Assembly: GCF_021533215.1 (NCBI RefSeq)
Contig: NZ_JAJNKA010000012.1
Coordinates: 124,001 to 188,000, forward strand
Source: Portibacter lacus
Lineage (GTDB): Bacteria; Bacteroidota; Bacteroidia; Chitinophagales; Saprospiraceae
DNA length: 64,000 bases
Direction of reading: 5' to 3'
In this document: piece by piece, positions 20,341 to 29,417 of the stretch
Layout of the letters: every line of letters starts with the position of its first letter
Position numbering within the stretch: the stretch's first letter is position 1
Position numbers and translations under genes: made by a program
The notes under the pieces: model-generated
Databases searched by the model: none
What the model saw: only the letters and a program-made list of their open reading frames with translations
Told to the model about the DNA's origin: nothing

Positions 20341-21465
20341 CTAAATTATACTTGAAGATCCTACACTTAATTGTTTCTTGTTTATCTGTTCTAAATCTTC
20401 AGCAATAATACTGTAAATCAAATCTCCTAACTGTGAGCAGCTATAATGAACTTCTACTTCTAAGTCCTTCGTCATGATTCCTTCTTTCATGCATAAATCA
20501 ACTGCTCTTTCTACCTCTAACGCTTCTTGTTCCATTTCGAAGTGTCTAAACATCATCGCTACAGAAAGAATCGCTCCCATCGGATTCGCAATGTCCTTTC
20601 CCGCTGCTTGTGGAAAAGAACCATGCACTGGCTCGAACAAGCAGGAATTTCTCCCAATACTTGCTGATGGTAGCAGCCCTAGTGAACCTGGAATGATACT
20701 CGCTTCATCACTTAAAATATCACCGAACAAATTCGTTGTTAGGATGATATCAAACTGAGCAGGAGAATTCATCATTTGCATTGCTGCATTGTCAATATAT
20801 AAAAAGCTCGTTTCCACATCTGGATACTTTTTCGCTACTTCTTTTACTACAGATCGCCATAATCTGGATGTTTCCAGTACATTAGCTTTATCGACAAGGC
20901 AAAGTTTTTTTCGCCTGTCCATCGCAGCTTCGAATGCTAAAATGGCAATTCTCTTAATCTCTGATTCAGAATATACACAGTGGTCGTAGGCGATTTTTCC
21001 ATTTTCATATCGTCCTTTTTTGCCGTAGTATATTCCACCAGTTAATTCTCTATAAATGACGAAATTCACATTTTTAATCCGCTTTTCTTTAAGAGGGGAT
21101 AAGTGTGTTAGATTGTCATAAACTTTTATCGGACGAATGTTCGCGTAGAGTTGTAATTGCTTACGTAAAGCCAGTAAACCTTGTTCAGGCCTCAGGTCAC
21201 TCTCGAATTTTTCATCATATTTAGGATCGCCTATCGCACCCAACAAAATAGCATCCGCTTTTCTACATTTTCTCAATGTTTCTTCTGGAAATGGACTTCC
21301 TGTTTCTTCTATAGCATGAGCACCTATAAAGGCATAATCTAATGAAAAGTCATGATTGTAGCGGTAAGCTATCGCTTGAATACTTTTCTCTGCTTGAGCT
21401 ATAACTTCAGGTCCGATTCCATCCCCTGGCAGAATAGTGATATTTTTAAGTTGTTTAACTGGCAA
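20341..21465 (-). CDS. leuB: 3-isopropylmalate dehydrogenase
   Basis: NAD-dependent oxidative decarboxylase of leucine synthesis. It begins [20 protein letters not shown]. It has the substrate-loop arginine in [17 protein letters not shown], and [15 protein letters not shown]. The metal-binding Asp block is [20 protein letters not shown], and [19 protein letters not shown] is present. The length of 374 is normal. It overlaps the end of leuA by 11 bp. The isomerase genes leuCD, which act between LeuA and LeuB, are not in this window. Confidence 0.96.
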   Translation of the reverse strand: MPVKQLKNITILPGDGIGPEVIAQAEKSIQAIAYRYNHDFSLDYAFIGAHAIEETGSPFPEETLRKCRKADAILLGAIGDPKYDEKFESDLRPEQGLLALRKQLQLYANIRPIKVYDNLTHLSPLKEKRIKNVNFVIYRELTGGIYYGKKGRYENGKIAYDHCVYSESEIKRIAILAFEAAMDRRKKLCLVDKANVLETSRLWRSVVKEVAKKYPDVETSFLYIDNAAMQMMNSPAQFDIILTTNLFGDILSDEASIIPGSLGLLPSASIGRNSCLFEPVHGSFPQAAGKDIANPMGAILSVAMMFRHFEMEQEALEVERAVDLCMKEGIMTKDLEVEVHYSCSQLGDLIYSIIAEDLEQINKKQLSVGSSSII

Positions 21466-22621
21466 TCTTATAAATCTTACTTTTCAATAATTGCTCCAAA
21501 TCTTTATCCTCTACTTGCTTTAATTTGTCAGCTAAGTCTAAGAAGTGATCATAAGCAATATCGAGTTCCTCCTTTGTTAAATCATATCCTATTTGCTTTG
21601 CTCTATATGCAATAGCTGCTCTACCACTTCTGGCAGTTAAGACAATGGATGAATGATCAACTCCCACATCTAATGGGTCCATGATTTCATAAGTGGAACG
21701 CTCTTTAATAACACCATCTTGGTGAATTCCCGATGAATGTGCAAATGCATTAGCTCCGACGATTGCTTTGTTAGGCTGCACTATCATTCCCATTCTTTCA
21801 GAAACAAGACCGCTCATATAACTCAACATTTTAGTATTGATACCAGTCGTATATTGTCCTTTAAATCTTTGATTTATTATCATAACCACTTCTTCTAAAG
21901 AAGTATTTCCAGCTCTTTCTCCCACACCGTTAATCGTACATTCGATCTGTCTCGCTCCGAATTGCACACCTGCGATAGAATTTGCAGTAGCCATTCCTAA
22001 GTCGTTATGGCAGTGTGTAGATAAAATCGCCTTATGGATTCCATTAACATTATCTCTTAAGTATCCGATTTTTGCTGCATATTCTTCAGGTAAGCAATAT
22101 CCTGTAGTATCAGGAATATTTAATACCGTAGCACCTGCTTTGACAACCGCCTCACAGATTCTTGCTAAAAATTCATCGCCTGTTCTTCCAGCATCTTCTG
22201 CATAGAACTCAACATCCTCTACAAAGGTCTTAGCATATTTTACTGCTGCAACTGCTCTTTCTAGCACTTTATCCTGTGTCGACTTGAATTTATGAAGGAT
22301 GTGCGAATCAGAAGTACCGATTCCCGTATGAATTCTAGGTCTTACCGCATGAATAAGCGCTTCTCCAGCAACTTTAATATCATTTTCTACAGCTCGCGTT
22401 AATCCACAAACTGTTGCATTCTTTATAATTTTAGAAAGCTCGGAAACTGACTCAAAGTCACCAGGACTTGAAACAGGAAAACCGGCTTCTATGATATCTA
22501 CACCCAGCTCCTCTAGTTTTAGAGCGACCTCTATTTTTTCGTTCTTATTTAATTTGCATCCGGGGACTTGTTCGCCATCCCTTAGCGTCGTATCGAATAT
22601 GTGGACTTTTTCAGCAGACAT
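21455..22621 (-). CDS. leuA: 2-isopropylmalate synthase, short form without the leucine-binding domain
   Basis: First committed leucine enzyme, condensing acetyl-CoA with 2-oxoisovalerate. The HMGL-like TIM barrel shows [34 protein letters not shown] and [17 protein letters not shown], then [12 protein letters not shown]. At 388 residues it ends after the linker region and lacks the C-terminal LeuA dimer/regulatory domain of the usual ~500-residue enzyme, so leucine feedback inhibition is not expected in the standard way. Citramalate or homocitrate synthase activity is an alternative for short homologues, but the overlap with leuB favours LeuA. First gene of the operon. Confidence 0.9.
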   Translation of the reverse strand: MSAEKVHIFDTTLRDGEQVPGCKLNKNEKIEVALKLEELGVDIIEAGFPVSSPGDFESVSELSKIIKNATVCGLTRAVENDIKVAGEALIHAVRPRIHTGIGTSDSHILHKFKSTQDKVLERAVAAVKYAKTFVEDVEFYAEDAGRTGDEFLARICEAVVKAGATVLNIPDTTGYCLPEEYAAKIGYLRDNVNGIHKAILSTHCHNDLGMATANSIAGVQFGARQIECTINGVGERAGNTSLEEVVMIINQRFKGQYTTGINTKMLSYMSGLVSERMGMIVQPNKAIVGANAFAHSSGIHQDGVIKERSTYEIMDPLDVGVDHSSIVLTARSGRAAIAYRAKQIGYDLTKEELDIAYDHFLDLADKLKQVEDKDLEQLLKSKIYKIAS

Positions 22622-22653
22622 CTTTTATTAATTTATTTGAATCATTGAACTGA

Positions 22654-22684
22654 CAAATATATCTGTGTGTTTTGCTTTCACCAA
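22654..22684 (-). promoter_or_regulatory. Promoter of the leu-ilv operon
   Basis: On the minus strand TTG (22682-22684), a 20-bp spacer, then TATATTTG (22654-22661). This closely fits the Bacteroidota sigma-A consensus TTG-N19-TANNTTTG. It is the best two-box match I found in the window, and lies about 33 bp before the leuA ATG. No leader peptide or obvious attenuator lies in the short leader. Confidence 0.65.
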
Positions 22685-22773
22685 TTCAAAATTCTGTTAT
22701 CTTACGATTTCTAATTTGTATTTGTATTTCGTAATACATTGACAATTAATAGAGTAACAAATATTTAACTACA

Positions 22774-24339
22774 ATGCCTAGTCATCAAAACACAAGTTTG
22801 CAGCAGCTGATTAATTGCTTAACTCAGGCTGAAAAGCGACATTTTAAAATAATGTCCAGAAGAAACTCAGGTGGGGAGGACTCGCTGTTTTTGAAGTTGT
22901 TTGACTATTTAGACAAGCATTCAGACCATAATGACAAGGAAATTCTAAAAAAAATACCAAAAATTAAGAAAGCACAGATTTCTAATATCCGTGCTAATTT
23001 ATACAAGCAACTCCTCGCATCCTTAAGATTATTTCATCGAAGTAATAATATTGACATTTACCTAAATGAGCAACTAGATTATGCTCATGTGCTATATGAT
23101 AAAGGACTCTATAAATCAAGTCTCGACATTCTGGATAAAGCGAAAACGAAGGCCCTAGAGCAAAAGCAATATATGATGGCGCAGAATATGGTGGAATTCG
23201 AAAAACACATCGAATCACAGCATATCACAGGTAGTATGTCTGCTAAGGCAATCGAACTAGATGAATTATCGCATTTTTTAATTCATAGGAATCAGAAGTC
23301 CGCAAGCTTGTCCTCTGCTTCGCTGCAATTATATGGCTTATACCTGAGACATGGTTACGTTAGGAATCAGAAAGATTATAAGTATGTAACAGAATTCTTC
23401 GAAGAAAAACTACCCGTTTATGACTTGGAAGATCTTGACTTCTATGAAAAGTTGTATTACTTCCAATCCTATGTTTGGTATTCTAACATGTGCCATGATT
23501 TCTTGAATTATTACAGGTATGCGCAGCGCTGGGTTAATTTGTTCCATGATAATCCAGCGATGAAAGATAAGGAGCTGGCGTCCTATATTAAGGGACTACA
23601 CAACTTACTCAATGCCTTATTCCTAGCTGGAAAATACAAGAAATTTAAAAAAGCCTATTTAGAACTAGAGCAATTTAATAGTGATGGAGTGCTGAGCATC
23701 AATCGGAATGAAGAATCCTTATTGGTATTGTTTAAGAATGTGCACATGATTAATTTGCATTATATGCAAGGTAGCTTTACCGAGTGCCTTGAAATGATGC
23801 CAGAGCTAGAGAAAATAATAGTATCTAATAAGTATAACTGGGATCAGCACCGTATCATGGTATTTTACTACAAGATTGCTTGCCTGTATTTCGGAGCAGT
23901 ACAAAACGAGAATTGTATACACTACTTGAACCTAATAATCAATAATTTCTTTCCAAAAGTTAGAGAAGATATCCAAAGTTTTGCTCGAATTTTAAATTTG
24001 ATCGCACACTTTGAGTTAGGTAATGAATTACTAATTTCTTATCAAATTAAATCTGTGTATCGATTCCTTTCCAAGATGAATGACTTGCATGAAGTTCAAA
24101 AAGAGATTTTCAAATTCCTCAGGAAAACACCGAGAATAGAACCGAAAAACTTAAACCATGAGTTTGGATTATTAAGAGATAAATTAGTAATAATTCGAGA
24201 AATGCCATTTGAAAAAAGACCATTTCTCTATCTTGATATCATTGCTTGGCTTGAAAGTAGAATAGAAGGAGTGGCTGTGGAAAAAGTTATCGAAAGAAAC
24301 TTTAACCTTTTACAAAATGAGAATGCCACCCTCGGTTAA
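22774..24339 (+). CDS. Large helical protein of unknown function
   Basis: A 521-residue soluble protein without signal peptide or membrane segments. It is almost wholly alpha-helical by composition: rich in Leu, Lys, Glu and Tyr, with regularly spaced Leu/Tyr as in TPR or similar solenoid repeats (for example LYDKGLYKSSLDILDKAKTK). The N-terminus (LQQLINCLTQAEKRHFKIMS) resembles a short helical dimerisation segment. No catalytic motif was recognised. It is divergent from leuA and its end overlaps the next gene by 23 bp, so the two are probably expressed together. Confidence 0.75.
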   Translation: MPSHQNTSLQQLINCLTQAEKRHFKIMSRRNSGGEDSLFLKLFDYLDKHSDHNDKEILKKIPKIKKAQISNIRANLYKQLLASLRLFHRSNNIDIYLNEQLDYAHVLYDKGLYKSSLDILDKAKTKALEQKQYMMAQNMVEFEKHIESQHITGSMSAKAIELDELSHFLIHRNQKSASLSSASLQLYGLYLRHGYVRNQKDYKYVTEFFEEKLPVYDLEDLDFYEKLYYFQSYVWYSNMCHDFLNYYRYAQRWVNLFHDNPAMKDKELASYIKGLHNLLNALFLAGKYKKFKKAYLELEQFNSDGVLSINRNEESLLVLFKNVHMINLHYMQGSFTECLEMMPELEKIIVSNKYNWDQHRIMVFYYKIACLYFGAVQNENCIHYLNLIINNFFPKVREDIQSFARILNLIAHFELGNELLISYQIKSVYRFLSKMNDLHEVQKEIFKFLRKTPRIEPKNLNHEFGLLRDKLVIIREMPFEKRPFLYLDIIAWLESRIEGVAVEKVIERNFNLLQNENATLG

Positions 24340-24925
24340 TAAAAACATTTTTAAATTGCGAGAAATAATTAAGAGTAAGATGGATGATGAATTAATAAAA
24401 ATCCAACAAAGGGTTAAAAAGTACCATGAAATTTTAGAAAATACGATTCAGTATAGGAAAGACTGGGATGAAGGGCTGAAAAAAATGATTATGGAAACGC
24501 TTGAAAATGTTTCGAAACATACTGGGCTGAAAGCAGAAGTCGAAGTGCAGGATCAGGTAGAAAACATGGAGATTATCGTGTACAATCTGGGACGATCTAC
24601 CAGTGGAATTTCTGAGAAGTTGGACGAAAAACTGAAGCGACCTATGATTAAGAGCAATGGGGCGCTGATCTATCAGCAGTTGTTTAACGGGAAGGTTCTT
24701 GTCCTTGTATCGCTGCCACATATAGAAGGATATGGTGAACCAAGACCACCTAAGACGGTCGAGATTCTCAGACCTGATGAGCTTAAGAAGCCTTTTATTT
24801 ATAGACATCTAGAAATTTTCTTGAAGGATGTAACGGACTGGGAAGATTACGATGATGACGCACCACAGGAGAGGAGCTCTTTTAATCCTATTGGATTTAA
24901 TACACAGATTGTACAGGAGGATTAA
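24317..24925 (+). CDS. Conserved-looking protein of unknown function
   Basis: A 202-residue soluble protein. The N-terminal third is a basic amphipathic helix (IKSKMDDELIKIQQRVKKYH). The middle has a mixed alpha/beta character (ENMEIIVYNLGRSTSGISEK, then KVLVLVSLPHIEGYGEPRPP), and the C-terminus is acidic (DVTDWEDYDDDAPQE). The ATG at 24317 lies inside the end of the previous gene, overlapping by 23 bp, which argues for translational coupling. I do not recognise the family. Confidence 0.7.
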   Translation: MRMPPSVNKNIFKLREIIKSKMDDELIKIQQRVKKYHEILENTIQYRKDWDEGLKKMIMETLENVSKHTGLKAEVEVQDQVENMEIIVYNLGRSTSGISEKLDEKLKRPMIKSNGALIYQQLFNGKVLVLVSLPHIEGYGEPRPPKTVEILRPDELKKPFIYRHLEIFLKDVTDWEDYDDDAPQERSSFNPIGFNTQIVQED

Positions 24926-24938
24926 TAATACATTATAG

Positions 24939-25090
24939 GGCGTGACCCTGAGGGTCGGGCTATCCGGCACTCTTCCCGATTATTATTGAAAAGACGTGAA
25001 ACATTAATTGTTATTGCTATTTGTAATGGCATCTCAGATTAGATAGAAATTGTAATCGGGATTCAGACAACACCTCCTATCCCTCACGCG
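24939..25090. repeat. Possible interspersed palindromic element
   Basis: The segment starts GGGCGTGACCCTGAGGGTCGGG and ends CTATCCCTCACGC, so the outer ends carry GCGTGA and TCACGC as inverted repeats. Inside, TCCCGATTA and TAATCGGGA form a second perfect 9-bp inverted pair. Its composition differs from the AT-rich surroundings. From memory, elements with ends of the type GGGCGT...GGTCGGGCT and TCCCT(A/C)ACGC occur between genes in other Bacteroidota; that cannot be checked here. No second copy was seen in this window. It fills half of the gap 24926-25232. Confidence 0.4.
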
Positions 25091-25206
25091 AACATTCACA
25101 TTCAAGAGTTTCCTTATGGTATCGGGAAGTATCTGCTGGAAGAAAGTAGGGCGAAATGGATAAAAGATCAGGCGTTTTTGATAAGAAAACAAGGTGCTAA
25201 CTTTCT

Positions 25207-25214
25207 TACTTTTG
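25207..25214 (+). promoter_or_regulatory. -7 box before the thioredoxin-like gene
   Basis: TACTTTTG matches TANNTTTG exactly and lies 19 bp before the ATG at 25233, implying a very short leader. No TTG is present at the -33 spacing. Confidence 0.4.
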
Positions 25215-25232
25215 CATCACAAATAGATTATA

Positions 25233-25820
25233 ATGAGAACGAATACAGCAATCAACTATCAACAATATTTCGAAAAGGGAATTTCATTTGAAGAATACCT
25301 TAAAAGATTTGCAGCGGAAATTGCGCTAGGAGAAGGAAGTCCTTTTGCACAGTATCTTCCACAGAACTGGCAACGTCAGAATCGCTTGATCAGAAAAATT
25401 AAGCTTAATGAAGATCTGCAGAAAGCGATTGATGATTTGAAACAACCTGTTAATTGGTTGTTGATTACAGAACATTGGTGTGGTGACGCATCGCAGATTA
25501 ATCCCGTGATCTTAAAGGCGGCTGAAGAAAGTAATGGAAAGATAGATCTTCGAATCAGTTATAGAGATGAGAATGAGGAATTAATCGATGCGCACTTAAC
25601 AGATGGAAGAAGTAGGTCCATTCCGATCTTGGTACAATTAGATGAAAACTATAATTTGCTAAACACTTATGGCCCAAGACCTGCTGAGGCGCAATTATTA
25701 GTCATGGATTTGCTTTCGAAAGGGGAGGATTATAATATTCCACTTCATACTTGGTATGCGAAAGATAGACAGAAGGCTATTCAGGAGGATCTAGTGAAAT
25801 TGATTGAATCTGCTGTCTAA
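25233..25820 (+). CDS. Thioredoxin-fold family protein (Thioredoxin_9-like)
   Basis: A 195-residue cytoplasmic protein. The thioredoxin core runs from about residue 68 (VNWLLITEHWCGDASQINPV) to the cis-Pro region RSRSIPILVQLDE. The active-site position reads WCGDAS, so only one cysteine is present, as in the family often annotated in Bacteroidota as thioredoxin family protein with a CGDS/A motif. A one-cysteine site would not do ordinary dithiol exchange. The C-terminal helix region (QAIQEDLV-like KAIQEDLVKLIE) is conserved-looking. Followed by a strong terminator. Confidence 0.85.
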   Translation: MRTNTAINYQQYFEKGISFEEYLKRFAAEIALGEGSPFAQYLPQNWQRQNRLIRKIKLNEDLQKAIDDLKQPVNWLLITEHWCGDASQINPVILKAAEESNGKIDLRISYRDENEELIDAHLTDGRSRSIPILVQLDENYNLLNTYGPRPAEAQLLVMDLLSKGEDYNIPLHTWYAKDRQKAIQEDLVKLIESAV

Positions 25821-25865
25821 AAGCTGGCTATGGCTTATGCTTGATAAATAGGAATTTTTAAATAG

Positions 25866-25907
25866 AAAAGGTCAGAAAAAGCAACTCGCTTTTTCTGACC
25901 TTTTTTT
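25866..25907. terminator. Strong bidirectional terminator
   Basis: AAAAGGTCAGAAAAAGC (25866-25882) pairs perfectly with GCTTTTTCTGACCTTTT (25888-25904) around a 5-nt loop. T-tracts lie on the 3' side of both strands. It serves the convergent thioredoxin-like and lipoprotein genes. Confidence 0.95.
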
Positions 25908-25929
25908 CTGATTTTATTTTTCTCTAATG

Positions 25930-26724
25930 CTACTCCACAACCTCTACCTCCGCTTCTGCTGGCATCTCGAATGTAGCTTGGTCGAAAGTTTCTTCGCTGA
26001 ACTTAATATCCTTGAATAAATTATCATATCGCTTCGTTGTCACAACCCCATCTTCAGATAAATACCCTGACATGGTTTCGGGCACGAGTAACCCATTTAC
26101 CTCTTTCCATCCATTGTAATTTAGTGCATTGTATTTCGTGCTTTTTTCTCCTGAGAAAAAGGTAACCGTATAGAATAACCACTCCATTTTATTGGTCTCA
26201 GGATCAGAATATATGATATACTCATCCTCTGGTGTGTCTCCTATGTTCTCTCCGTAAGTAATGCTAATTCTATTATAGGTTTTTCCTTTGACTTCTGCTT
26301 GATCCAGAACTTTATAATTGATACCAGGATCTGAAACGACAAATGGCATCGCATAGAAATAGAACAAAAGATTGTGATAAAATCTAGCTGATTTTCCACT
26401 ATATGCTTCTAAATTTGGGCTTACCCAGATGTTCTCACCGTCATTTCCGATTACATATCCGTCTCCTTCTATTCTAACTTTTCTGGTTTTAAGATCGATC
26501 TTTTGAATTTCCGTTTTCTCTCCTCTATTGAATTCATAACTTAATGAATTCATTTTATTCCATTGGTCTAATCCACCATGTGCATCCAAGACTAATTTCA
26601 GTTCAGCGGGAATGTTGCTCGCTCGAGTTTCTGTTGTTTCGATCGTTTCAGCATCGACTTGCTTTTCATCACAAGAGAAGAGGAGTAATAAAGTAGATAA
26701 TAGTAAAATACTGTAAAGTTTCAT
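25930..26724 (-). CDS. Lipoprotein, outer-membrane-lipoprotein-sorting-like fold
   Basis: A 264-residue protein with a lipobox (LLLLFSC, Cys at about residue 18). The mature part (ELKLVLDAHGGLDQWNKMNS, then SLSYEFNRGEKTEIQKID) resembles the Bacteroidota DUF6503/LolA-like beta-sheet proteins that start with a HGG(L)xxW motif. Lipid or hydrophobic ligand binding is typical of the fold, but no function is known. Nine bp separate it from the GH31 gene upstream on the same strand, so they are co-transcribed. Confidence 0.75.
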   Translation of the reverse strand: MKLYSILLLSTLLLLFSCDEKQVDAETIETTETRASNIPAELKLVLDAHGGLDQWNKMNSLSYEFNRGEKTEIQKIDLKTRKVRIEGDGYVIGNDGENIWVSPNLEAYSGKSARFYHNLLFYFYAMPFVVSDPGINYKVLDQAEVKGKTYNRISITYGENIGDTPEDEYIIYSDPETNKMEWLFYTVTFFSGEKSTKYNALNYNGWKEVNGLLVPETMSGYLSEDGVVTTKRYDNLFKDIKFSEETFDQATFEMPAEAEVEVVE

Positions 26725-26733
26725 TTATAGGTT

Positions 26734-29145
26734 TTAAAATTGAATAATAATTTCCGTAAAACTATTCTTAACGATGAGTTCTACTTTATTATCATGAACC
26801 CTTCGATATTCTTTACTTTCTACTCCATCTATGTGAATGTTTTGTATTTCAGAGGACAAACCTATAAACTGAATTCGATAATTATGGAAACTAGGTTCAT
26901 AACCTTTATTAAAAGATTGACCTAAAACAAAAGTACTTCCACTTCCTTTCGTGATAAATCGGGAATAACGATAAGCGCCTTCTTGGTATTGATAACCGTC
27001 TAGATCATCCATATAAAATCCACTCGTCGTTTCGCCTTCAGCAAAATAGGTTTTTAACGTAACGGTTTTGATCACTTTTTCACCGACATACTGCATCTTC
27101 GGAAAGGTAGGAATGACTGCTCCAGCTCTAATAAAGAATGGGATTTTAGTCAATGGAGCTCTGACAATAAACATTTTGCCGCCTTCGAAAACTTCTGTTG
27201 ATTCATAGTCATACCATTTACCTTTAGGCAGATAAATCTTCTTAGATCGGATGTTTTTTTGAAAAACAGGGCTGAAAAGCAGGTGCTCCCCTAGAAATCC
27301 TTCTTCATTTATATTGACATCAGCGTCATCTGTAGAATTAAAGATGACGGGTCTAAGCATAGGTCGGCCTGTAATGGTATGCTCATAGAAACAGGTATAT
27401 AAATAAGGAAGCAGCTTGTATCTTAACTCTATAGCTTTCCTGACTATCGCCGTATTTTTAGATCCGAAAGACCAAGGCTCCTGACTACCATGATCTCCTG
27501 ATGAATGTGTTCTGAAAAATGGATGAAAAACTCCCAGCTGAATCCATCTGACATATAACTCGCCTTCAGGCTGATCAATAAAGCCACCGATATCAGAGCC
27601 ACAGAAGGAAACGCCCGAAATACTTAATCTTAGGGTCTGGAGATGTGCAAGGTATAAGTGCTCCCATGACGCTAGATTGTCTCCTGTCCATGTACTTGAA
27701 AATCGTTGCATCCCACTGAAACCAGATCGTGTAATTATTAATGGTCTTTTATTTCCTGCAAATTTTTTAACTCCTTCTGAAGTGGCTCTAGCCATCTGCA
27801 TTCCGTATACATTATGGGCTTTTCTGTGGGAACTAGGATGGCCCTCATAATGATGTCGTACATCCAAGGGGAATGTTTTCGAAGGCACATCGAATAGTGC
27901 TGGTTCATTCATATCATTCCATATTCCAGCCAAACCAATGTCTTCTATTAGCTCCTGGAAAAGGCCAGCCCACCATTCTCGTGCTTCTGGATTAGTGAAA
28001 TCAGGAAAGTAGCATTCGCCTGGCCATACCTTGCCTTGCATGTAGGGACCATCCATTCTTCTGCAGAAATATCCCTTAGCTAATCCCTCTTTGAAAACGG
28101 AATAATCAAAGTCGATTTTTATCCCAGGGTCGATAATGGCTACAGTTTTAAAGCCATTCGTTTTCAAGTTAGATACCATCTGCTTAGGATCTGGAAAACG
28201 CTCTTTGTTCCATGTAAAACATCTGAAACCATCCATATAATCAATATCTAGATATATGGCATCACAGGGTATTTTTTCAGCTCTCATCCTTTCCGTAATT
28301 TCCATTACGTTAGATTCTGGGAAATAAGACCACTTGCATTGTTGGTATCCAAGGGCCCATAGTGGAGGCATTTCCGGGACACCTGTAAGCTGTGTATATT
28401 GAGCAGAAACATCAAGTAAATCATCACCATAAAAAAAGTAATAATCCATTTCTCCGCCGTTAGCCCAAAAGCTTAAAATATCCTTTCTCTCTTGACCGAT
28501 ATCATAAAAAGTCCTGAAACTATTATCGAAATAGAGACCGAAAGTCTTTCCTTTATAATAGCTGTATAGGAAGTTTATATTTTTATAGAGTGGATCTGTC
28601 CCTGCTTTGAATCCAAATTCGTCAGATCCCCAATTGGTAAATCGATTTCCTTTGATATTCTGAAGCGTTGTTTTATCTCCTAATCCATAAAATGCTTGCT
28701 CTGGAAAGATCGACTTACTCATTTTTACGTTTTCTCCACCATATTCATGATTTTCTTCCCAGTGAAATCCCTTTTCATCTGATGAAATAAGATTTCCTTC
28801 AGCATCATATATGTGGACAAACATTTTATGCTTTAGAATATGTATTTCTAGGTAGTCTGTTTTGATGATAACTCTTTGTTCATCAACATTGCATTCATAG
28901 TTGACATGTTCTTTTTTGAACTTAGGATCTATGGCGTAGGAAAAGTCATGTGGAAAATACGGCTTAACGGTATATCTGAATCGAACGATTTTAGAAGTCA
29001 GGAGCTCAATTCGTAAATGGCATTCATTGTCCGCTGAACAAGTAATTACCTGGTCCGTTTCGTTAAAAGAGACCATTTCACCTGGGTGCTTTTCTTGAGG
29101 ACCGTAGACAACATTCATTAGTCCTTCCTCACTGATATCTATCAT
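26734..29145 (-). CDS. Glycoside hydrolase family 31 (alpha-glucosidase type)
   Basis: An 803-residue retaining hydrolase acting on alpha-glucosides or alpha-xylosides. An N-terminal beta-sandwich (about 30-240) precedes the (beta/alpha)8 barrel with the nucleophile Asp in GIWNDMNEPALFD and the acid/base Asp in TWTGDNLASWEHL. SFCGSDIGGF and HPFFRTHSSGDHGSQEPW follow; the last block is typical of alpha-glucosidases. C-terminal beta domains finish the protein. No signal peptide is seen, suggesting cytoplasmic action on imported oligosaccharides. The downstream lipoprotein is 9 bp away. Confidence 0.93.
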   Translation of the reverse strand: MIDISEEGLMNVVYGPQEKHPGEMVSFNETDQVITCSADNECHLRIELLTSKIVRFRYTVKPYFPHDFSYAIDPKFKKEHVNYECNVDEQRVIIKTDYLEIHILKHKMFVHIYDAEGNLISSDEKGFHWEENHEYGGENVKMSKSIFPEQAFYGLGDKTTLQNIKGNRFTNWGSDEFGFKAGTDPLYKNINFLYSYYKGKTFGLYFDNSFRTFYDIGQERKDILSFWANGGEMDYYFFYGDDLLDVSAQYTQLTGVPEMPPLWALGYQQCKWSYFPESNVMEITERMRAEKIPCDAIYLDIDYMDGFRCFTWNKERFPDPKQMVSNLKTNGFKTVAIIDPGIKIDFDYSVFKEGLAKGYFCRRMDGPYMQGKVWPGECYFPDFTNPEAREWWAGLFQELIEDIGLAGIWNDMNEPALFDVPSKTFPLDVRHHYEGHPSSHRKAHNVYGMQMARATSEGVKKFAGNKRPLIITRSGFSGMQRFSSTWTGDNLASWEHLYLAHLQTLRLSISGVSFCGSDIGGFIDQPEGELYVRWIQLGVFHPFFRTHSSGDHGSQEPWSFGSKNTAIVRKAIELRYKLLPYLYTCFYEHTITGRPMLRPVIFNSTDDADVNINEEGFLGEHLLFSPVFQKNIRSKKIYLPKGKWYDYESTEVFEGGKMFIVRAPLTKIPFFIRAGAVIPTFPKMQYVGEKVIKTVTLKTYFAEGETTSGFYMDDLDGYQYQEGAYRYSRFITKGSGSTFVLGQSFNKGYEPSFHNYRIQFIGLSSEIQNIHIDGVESKEYRRVHDNKVELIVKNSFTEIIIQF

Positions 29146-29166
29146 GTTTTAAGAATTTTAGCGCCG

Positions 29167-29174
29167 CAAAAATA
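29167..29174 (-). promoter_or_regulatory. -7 box before the GH31 gene
   Basis: On the minus strand TATTTTTG fits TANNTTTG, 21 bp before the ATG at 29145. No -33 TTG at the right distance. Confidence 0.45.
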
Positions 29175-29206
29175 GCATTCTCTTAGCTTGGAAGTGCTTA
29201 CAAAGG

Positions 29207-29272
29207 TTATTTTTTCGGAGGACCGACCCATTTAAAACCTTTGATTTCGGTGAAAAAATAGAAATTGATCAA
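29207..29272 (-). CDS. Possible very small protein or gene remnant upstream of GH31
   Basis: A minus-strand frame bounded by stops at 29291-29293 and 29207-29209 reads FILALILINFYFFTEIKGFK and ends WVGPPKK. If the TTG at 29272 is used it makes 21 residues: a hydrophobic segment plus a basic tail. The composition looks protein-like rather than random. It could be a micropeptide or the 3' end of a decayed gene. Confidence 0.2.
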   Translation of the reverse strand: MINFYFFTEIKGFKWVGPPKK

Positions 29273-29417
29273 AATTAGGGCTAGAATGAATTAAAAAATA
29301 TCGTAAAGTGTAAATAATAGGTTGTCAGTAGAATGTGTCGCGATGAATACATGAATTTTACTTTTTAGGCACGATTTGTGCTTCCATTTATGGTATTAAC
29401 TAAAAATAAATTTTGAA

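Noticed and set aside
24434-24808. A 124-residue minus-strand frame
   Set aside because: Fully antisense inside the 202-residue gene; no motif and no start context.
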